From NCBI GenBank assembly GCA_907163345.1, contig CAJQUN010001257.1:1-64000 (forward strand): 64,000 bases of DNA, given 5' to 3'. Every line of letters begins with the position of its first letter. Positions within the stretch are counted from its first letter, which is position 1. Positions 58,481-64,000 of this stretch are shown in pieces. Origin of the DNA: Haberlea rhodopensis. Its lineage: Eukaryota; Streptophyta; Magnoliopsida; Lamiales; Gesneriaceae. The position numbers and the translations under genes are program-made. The notes under the pieces are model-generated. The model made no database searches. It was given only the letters and a program-made list of their open reading frames with translations, and was not told the DNA's origin.

Positions 58481-58899
58481 ACAAGATTTAGGAGAGACGA
58501 TTGATCCGACCTAAAGCACAAGTGAGCTAAAGTGACTAGGAGCCTCTATTTATAGGGGATATGGCGAGTGGGCCGAGAAAGCCAGGCCCAAACCAACGGT
58601 GCGGATTAAGGAATCTGAACGGTCGGAGCGCCAGATTAGGGCACGTGGCCTGACAGCCCATCCTCGGTTTTGGTGCAAGACCGCTATGACCCCAGGACCA
58701 TGAGTTGTCCAATCAAAGGACCAAGGTGTCAGGAGTGAATAAAGTTCGTCATAAACCCATTAGTCGATGCAGCGGTACTCTAGCTCGACTTGGGGGGAGG
58801 GGGGGGATACTGATGATATCCCTAGCCCTGGGGGGCCCAATGGGTTAGGGACCGGAACTTTATTTGGGTCCGGTCAGTTGGGGACCCGTTTATAGCCCG

Positions 58900-60857
58900 T
58901 GTAACGACCCTAGTTCCTTAAGTGCGGATTAAAGGCGTAAATAAAAATTTCCATGCATAAATAGAGTATAAAGGTTGTGTTGATGCCCTGAGCTATTAAA
59001 TTACAGTGCCAAAATAAAGTTCCAAAAGGGATTAGTTACATTCCCAACCAATGAATGCTAATCCTATAGCTTTACACTACTCCTAGAGTAGAGACTATAC
59101 AAAATAATTAAGCTTGCTATGCCAAAAGCACTCCTCACTGGCTCACCGCATCAACCCGCCTTAGCCCATCCGCCCAAAAGTACCTACAGGAACAACCCCA
59201 AACCATGAGCATGTATATAAATCATATTCACAATAATATGATCATAATTCAATGCATAAACCGTAAATGCAATTCACTTCCTGTATTTAACACATTTAAA
59301 AGCTCCCTTGGTTGTCTCTGTACCACAATAATAATCAAAGGATTATAATGCCAATATGCATGTCATGACATGTATCCATTCCGTGTATATCAATGGCCAA
59401 TTTCCAGTCTTATTATATCAGTGGCATAATACCCCTCGCGTTTATATGACAGCGGCATTAATACCCCTTGCTTCGACATATTAGCGGCATAATATCCCTC
59501 GCATCAATATGACAGCGGCATTATCCTTCGCTTCGACATATTTCCGGCAAATATTCTTCATCGCTAAATATGACAGCGGCAAGTATTCTATCATCGCTTC
59601 GACATGACGGCGGCAAGTATTCTATCATCACTGCAATATAATCTCGACTCACAATATATATGCAACCGTAATGCATATCAAACCATGTATGCAACCATAA
59701 TGCATAACCAACCATATATGCAACCATAATGCATATCCAATCATGTATGCAACCATAATGCATAATTAAGACCATGTATACAACCATACTGCATAACCAT
59801 TCAAAGCGTAATAAATACGTTTTACCGTCTGATGCTCGTACGTCTCACTACGTACCTTAGTTCCAAAAGTGGAGATATCATGGAACTTTATCTCCTTTGA
59901 TGTGTGGCTACCTGGGATGGTTCTACACAATCACATTAATCCATATTAGAAGCCAATAAATGAACCATTACCAAAAACATCATCATTTAGAACAAAATCC
60001 CAAAACCCACATTTTATGCCTTGCGATCGATCGGTCCCTAAGCCCCGATCGATCGCTAAGTGAAGAAAAATAGGCATCCAAGTACTGCCTCCACCGATCG
60101 ATCGAGATTTTATCTCGATCGATCGAAATTTCACACTTCGATCGATCGGAACTTTTTCCCGATCGATCGGTGAGCTCGTTACAAGCCTTGTTCAGGCTCT
60201 GCCCTGCTCGATCGATCGGACCCATATTTCGATCGATCGAGCAGCCCTGTTCCAGCGAGAATCCTCCAGGTATGAGCTTCCAACAACACCTAAACTCATA
60301 TACAACCAATAACAACCACCATGCTCAACATTTAACCACAAAACAACCTAAAAATACATCCCCCAAACATAAACAACATGTTGGACCAAGATCCACCCTT
60401 TTTAACCCCAAAAACAAGCTACAAACCCAACCAAAACTCAACAAGATTTCACTATAATGAAAGGTTACCACTTGAGCTTTAAGTTTTTTAGCGAGAACTC
60501 ACAAAAAGACCCCTTTTTCCAAGCTTTCTCCTCCCCTCTTGTTTCAGAAACGAAAAATGGAAGCTTTTGGATGAATGGAGGGGGTTGTAGGGACATAAAG
60601 CTGATAGAGAGGAGTGATGTGATGTAAAGGTGTGTGCAAGTGGCTCCCTTGCCAACTTATGGGATTTAAACCATTATAACACCCAATTTCCCAACATATA
60701 TAACATGCACCCTGAAATGCTCTACCGGGTCACGCCTACCATGTGACAAGCATTTCACCAAGATAATTAGTCCCAACACATAATCTAATTATCACCATAA
60801 TATCACATAAACATAATTAATGCCCAAATTACAATTAATTATTTCGGGGATATCACA
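58900..60857 (-). mobile_element. Solo LTR of a LARD-related element
   Basis: A single 1,958-bp LTR is bounded TGTAACGACCC...GATATCACA, with a perfect 5-bp target duplication GCCCG at 58895-58899 and 60858-60862. It resembles the LARD LTRs in layout: AGCGGCAT/CTCGC repeats (about 59420-59630), the CGATCGATCG hairpin array, and a minus-strand A/T-rich promoter region near 60673. Its primary sequence is clearly diverged. It is nested inside the LTR of the second gypsy copy. Confidence 0.88.
60023..60240 (-). repeat. Four-hairpin CGATCGATCG array in solo LTR
   Basis: Eight copies start at 60023, 60045, 60094, 60115, 60138, 60159, 60208 and 60229. The steps are 22, 49, 21, 23, 21, 49 and 21. Pairs form stems: GCGATCGATCGG with CCGATCGATCGC (12 bp), CGATCGATCGAGA with TCTCGATCGATCG (13 bp, 5-nt loop), an 11-bp pair, and CTGCTCGATCGATCG with CGATCGATCGAGCAG (15 bp). 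Confidence 0.9.
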
Positions 60858-61594
60858 GCCCGACAAAAGAAGTCGTCGGGACGGCTACCGTGCTGTTCTC
60901 TTCAAGCCTCGCCTCTTCAAGCTCGCCCCCCGATCCGAGTTGACACCTGGCACAACCACTTCGGGTCAGCTGCCGAGGCCTGTCTCGAACAGAGCCCTAT
61001 TACACGCACTCCTTGGCCATAAGTCCTCGGGGCGACCTCCGAGCTGAGGCAAAGATAACCTCAATAGGTCGGGGCTGGCAGCAACTGGCCAGGACAGCCG
61101 AGCTGAGGCCAAAAGGGTCGCTGACACACATATGGTGGTCCTGTATATCGGGACTGGGGTTACAGGAGTCGGACACCTATTAAAGCAAAGGCTAGGCCCA
61201 CTAACCAATCAGAAGATGGTCAAGTATCTTGAGTACGGAAAGCATATCCCCGGACGCAGACAGAATCGCAAAAGCAGGGGGGTCGTACGAGGTAGGTAAC
61301 AGTTGTAGGTGGTCCCTCATCTGCGGTTCTTCCCCCGGCATCAGACATTGTCTCCAAAGTCCCAGGCAAGGCGGGACCAATGGCTACCCTTCCCCTATAA
61401 AGAGGAGGATTGTTAACAAGAGGAGGGGCGGAGAAAAAAAAGAAAACCAACTATTCACCAGTTTGATCACCGGCGATTCTTAACCGGTTAGCTTTTCCCA
61501 GGCTACGGCCTAACCATTGATTTTTCGAAATAGCTCACCCATTCTCCCATATAAATTCATTGTTATCAAAGCCAACCAAAAAGAAGGTAACACA

Positions 61595-61900
61595 AATGTT
61601 TGAAAACACTCAAACTACAACGACTATATTAGATCTCTGTTTATGTGGTTTGACTTCGTTAGATTAGCAGTGAATTGTGGTCTCGGAAGTCCGTTGATTG
61701 TTGATTGTACTTTTTTGTTTAATCTAATATATTATTTTTTAGGATCAAAAGAAAGATAAAAAAACAGTTTTAAAGTAGTAAGATCCGATTTCGCCGGAAA
61801 AAAAATCGATTCATTCTAAAAAAAAAAAAGAAGTGGAATGTTATTTTCCGTGCAACAGCTAAAAGCTTGGACCGGTATGCTTTTCCCTATAATTCGTAAA
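61595..61900. repeat. Duplicated block A, second copy, with transporter fragment
   Basis: This is the paralogue of 51055-51440. After TTAGATCTCTGTTTATGTGG and GTGGTCTCGGAAGTCCGTTG it carries GTGCAACAGCTAAAAGCTTG at about 61850, matching the start of transporter exon 5 at 34957. Non-coding. Confidence 0.7.
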
Positions 61901-62163
61901 GTCACGTACAATTAGGATAGCACGATCAGGGTAGAAAAAAATAAAGAAAATGCGCCAGACCCATTTGATCCGGAAGATTCTGTGTACCACCCATTAACAG
62001 ACTTTTTCTATAATGAGTCATCAAATGACAATCCGAACAATTCAACGGTATCTCAATCACATGTAAGCATTAAAGAAAAGACGGGCATACGTAAGAAAGG
62101 GGGAATATTTTTGGCTATCCCCATAGGCACTAGCACTACTAGGGATGGCAACGGGGCGGGTTT

Positions 62164-62670
62164 AATGTTTACAAAGTACAAAAATGTTTGTGCCAAAACA
62201 ATTACTTTGTGTTTCCAAGTTTACCCTTTGCCAAAGCAAACACAAAATGTAATATCTTATGTTAATGAATATAATAAGATTATTCACATATACGTGTATA
62301 AGTTAGTTTTTTGAGTATAATATTTTTTATATTAAATAATTTTATCTAACAGGTTAGATATTATATTAAAACTAAAAAATTTAAATATGAGATATTTTAT
62401 GATTGACAAGAATAATTATGTATAGAAAGATTTTTTATTTGTTTTAATATTTTTATGGTATTCTATAATTTATTTTGCCATCATACTAATGGATAATTAT
62501 TATACTCTTTCATATATTGTAATATAGTATAGATTATATATGTGTGGATTAAATATTTAAAAAAACAGACGCATTTGTCTTATAAAAATATTGGTAAATT
62601 CCTACTAGGTCTTCAAATTGGAAACAAAAAATAATTGTTTTGGCACAAATATTTTGTGCTTTGGCATTAC
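62164..62670. mobile_element. MITE-like element with about 55-bp inverted ends
   Basis: The left end contains TTTGTGCCAAAACAATTA and TTTGTGTTTCC; the right end carries the inverted counterparts GGAAACAAAAAATAATTG and TTTTGGCACAAATATTTTG. Arms of roughly 55 bases look more than 80% matched by eye. The core is AT-rich without ORF. No target duplication was settled. Confidence 0.6.
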
Positions 62671-63356
62671 CACTTGCCTAATTATAACTCGTTGATTGAT
62701 AAGAACGACTTACTAAAAAAATACAGTTTTATATACATTCCATAATATTTATTGATTGATAAATTTTGTAGATAACATTTGGATGTAAAGATTTCATTTC
62801 AACAATGAATTTGAGACGACGAATTTGAAATTTTTTGATATTTTTACAAAGATGGGGATATGAAATCCATGGATTTCAAAATTAGTTAAACAATTTAAAT
62901 ATATTTGTGTTAAATATTTGAAATTCAAATCCATCAAAACATTACATCCGATTAGAGGCTTATGTAATATATATTTGTATTAAAGATTTGACATTTTTAT
63001 TTTTATTTTATTTTTGAAATTTGACATCTTCTATTAGTGTAAATTATATTATTTTATTATGAACAACTTGAAAACTGTACCAAATATATGATATATATAA
63101 TCTACAATAATTAAATTAGATATTACATTATGCTTACATCATCAATCAGTCGAAACATTGGTTTAGTCGTTCGAACCTATAATCAGTGGCACAATTTCAT
63201 ATCCGATCCAATTTTGAAAACACCAACAATATTATAGACCTAGCTCAATTTAAAATTTAAACGGTAGTCGTAAAACAACGTAAATTTTTATTTTACAATA
63301 AATAAAATAAAAAAATATTTACTAAAACTTCATATGAAAGCGACTGTTTTTGCAAA
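62671..63356. other. AT-rich spacer
   Basis: No gene. 63205-63265 is paralogous to the sequence flanking the 183-bp mini solo LTR at 52893-53145 and represents its empty site. Confidence 0.5.
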
Positions 63357-63365
63357 GGTACGGAG

Positions 63366-63520
63366 GGTTTGTTTGATGATGCCTTTAGGGGGTAGTACCC
63401 TTAGGGGCATCATCACCATTCATTTGAAATCTTTTTTTTTTAAAAGGTTAAAAAAGATTGCATTCGATGGTGAATGTTGCTCTTGAGAGCAACGCCTTTA
63501 AGAGTAGCAACAAAGTTTCC
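63366..63520. mobile_element. Mutator-like MITE (copy 2)
   Basis: It opens GGTTTGTTTGATGATGCC and closes GTAGCAACAAAGTTTCC, the decayed inverted end. The interior matches the minus strand of copy 1 (GGGGCATCATCACC.TTCATTTG). Flanks GGTACGGAG (63357-63365) and GACAGGGAG (63521-63529) both derive from GGCAGGGAG, as the uninterrupted paralogue at 57972-57980 shows. Confidence 0.85.
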
Positions 63521-63529
63521 GACAGGGAG

Positions 63530-64000
63530 TGACCGTGACACGAAAAAATATATACTTAAATCACTGCCTGTGCAGAAATAATTGTGAAAGCGACTGTTTG
63601 TGCAAAGGCAGGAAAAAAAAACCCACCGCGCCTTTACAAGCAGTCGTTTTCAAAGCAAAGGAATGAAGGGATGGAATCGACTTGTAGGGTATTGTTAGGA
63701 GGGTATCCGCCTTGGCATCGCCATGTATACCTGCAAAACAAAGACAAATGCAAATACACAATATACGAATATAATACTAATATCAAAAGGATATCGAGGC
63801 AGGCTCAGATCTGCTGTTCCCCAATCTACGTCACGGAGACTCCAAGGTAAAGGCCGGAAGGTGAAGGCAACACCCACTCCTCACACGACCCACTGCCTGA
63901 CCAAAGAACACACTGGACAGAACCGATCAGCACTCGCAGTACAATGGACAGGAACTCAACCACACGGCCAGACCACCACTCGGCCAGACCACCACTCAGC
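63530..64000. other. Window end, no supported gene
   Basis: The first 160 bases belong to the repeated block shared with 57980-58125. The last 40 bases contain a tandem CGGCCAGACCACCACTC repeat. No coding call can be supported up to the edge. Confidence 0.5.

Larger units (their letters stand above)
58481..61594 (+). mobile_element. Second gypsy copy (3' end), split by a solo LTR
   Basis: 58481-58810 matches 56618-56936 of the first copy: the antisense promoter region with a minus-strand CTATAAATAG box at 58546-58555, then the G-rich polypurine tract. Its LTR starts at 58811 (TGATGATATCCCTAG), is interrupted at 58899 by the solo LTR, and resumes at 60858 to about 61594, with TATAAAG at 61396-61402. 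The 5' part of the element is absent. Confidence 0.75.

Noticed and set aside
63561..63877. Possible coding exon near the right edge
   Set aside because: Most of it belongs to a repeated block also present at 57.96-58.13 kb, and no conserved protein is recognised.

Overview
The window is nuclear DNA from a flowering plant, probably a eudicot. The evidence is AT-rich intergenic DNA, spliced genes with GT-AG introns, a peroxisomal multifunctional protein, a CXC/TSO1-type regulator, a plastid-type sugar transporter, and many plant LTR retroelements primed by initiator-Met tRNA (TGGTATCAGAGC). No rRNA, tRNA or CRISPR array was seen.

Left part (1-38 kb), four host genes. (1) 181-5094 (+): the 3' part of an AIM1/MFP-type peroxisomal fatty-acid beta-oxidation protein. 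It ends in the peroxisomal signal PRL but has several single-base frame breaks. (2) 6497-14992 (-): a complete 8-exon CPP (tesmin/TSO1-like CXC) gene of 588 codons, including one inferred GC-AG intron and an intronic hAT-type MITE. (3) 17281-30206 (-): a 3-exon RanBP2-type zinc-finger protein of 354 codons. Its first intron holds a complete 8.7-kb Ty1/copia element with LTRs that look identical, so the insertion is recent. (4) 31176-37671 (+): a 13-exon plastidic-glucose-transporter-like MFS protein of 480 codons once one extra T is discounted. Its fourth intron carries a 1.6-kb non-autonomous LTR element. Genes 3 and 4 diverge from a shared 1-kb intergenic region.

Right part (38-64 kb), a nested repeat landscape with no intact host gene. 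It contains a composite gypsy/TRIM remnant (38.4-39.7 kb), a 9-kb non-coding LARD with 2.5-kb LTRs and a clean AAATC target duplication (40.5-49.5 kb), a hAT-type MITE, a 183-bp mini solo LTR, and a Tat-like gypsy derivative that keeps only an antisense ORF between its LTRs (54.3-57.7 kb). A second, truncated copy of that derivative is interrupted by a 1.96-kb solo LTR (58.9-60.9 kb). Two small duplications of the transporter's intron 4/exon 5 boundary lie at 51.2 and 61.8 kb. Two Mutator-like MITEs of one family sit at 15.8 and 63.4 kb.

The most unusual signal is an array built on the palindrome CGATCGATCG. It has eight copies at about 21-nt pitch that form four consecutive hairpins. It lies in the transcribed leader of the LARD LTRs and recurs with the same four-hairpin layout, but different flanking bases and different stem extensions, in the diverged solo LTR at 60.0-60.2 kb. 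This points to a selected DNA or RNA structure in a family of retroelements that do not code for protein. The copia element's leader independently carries a series of CTAGGGTT/AACCCTAG hairpins. All exon boundaries were placed by reading splice sites and comparing with remembered protein families, not by transcript evidence.
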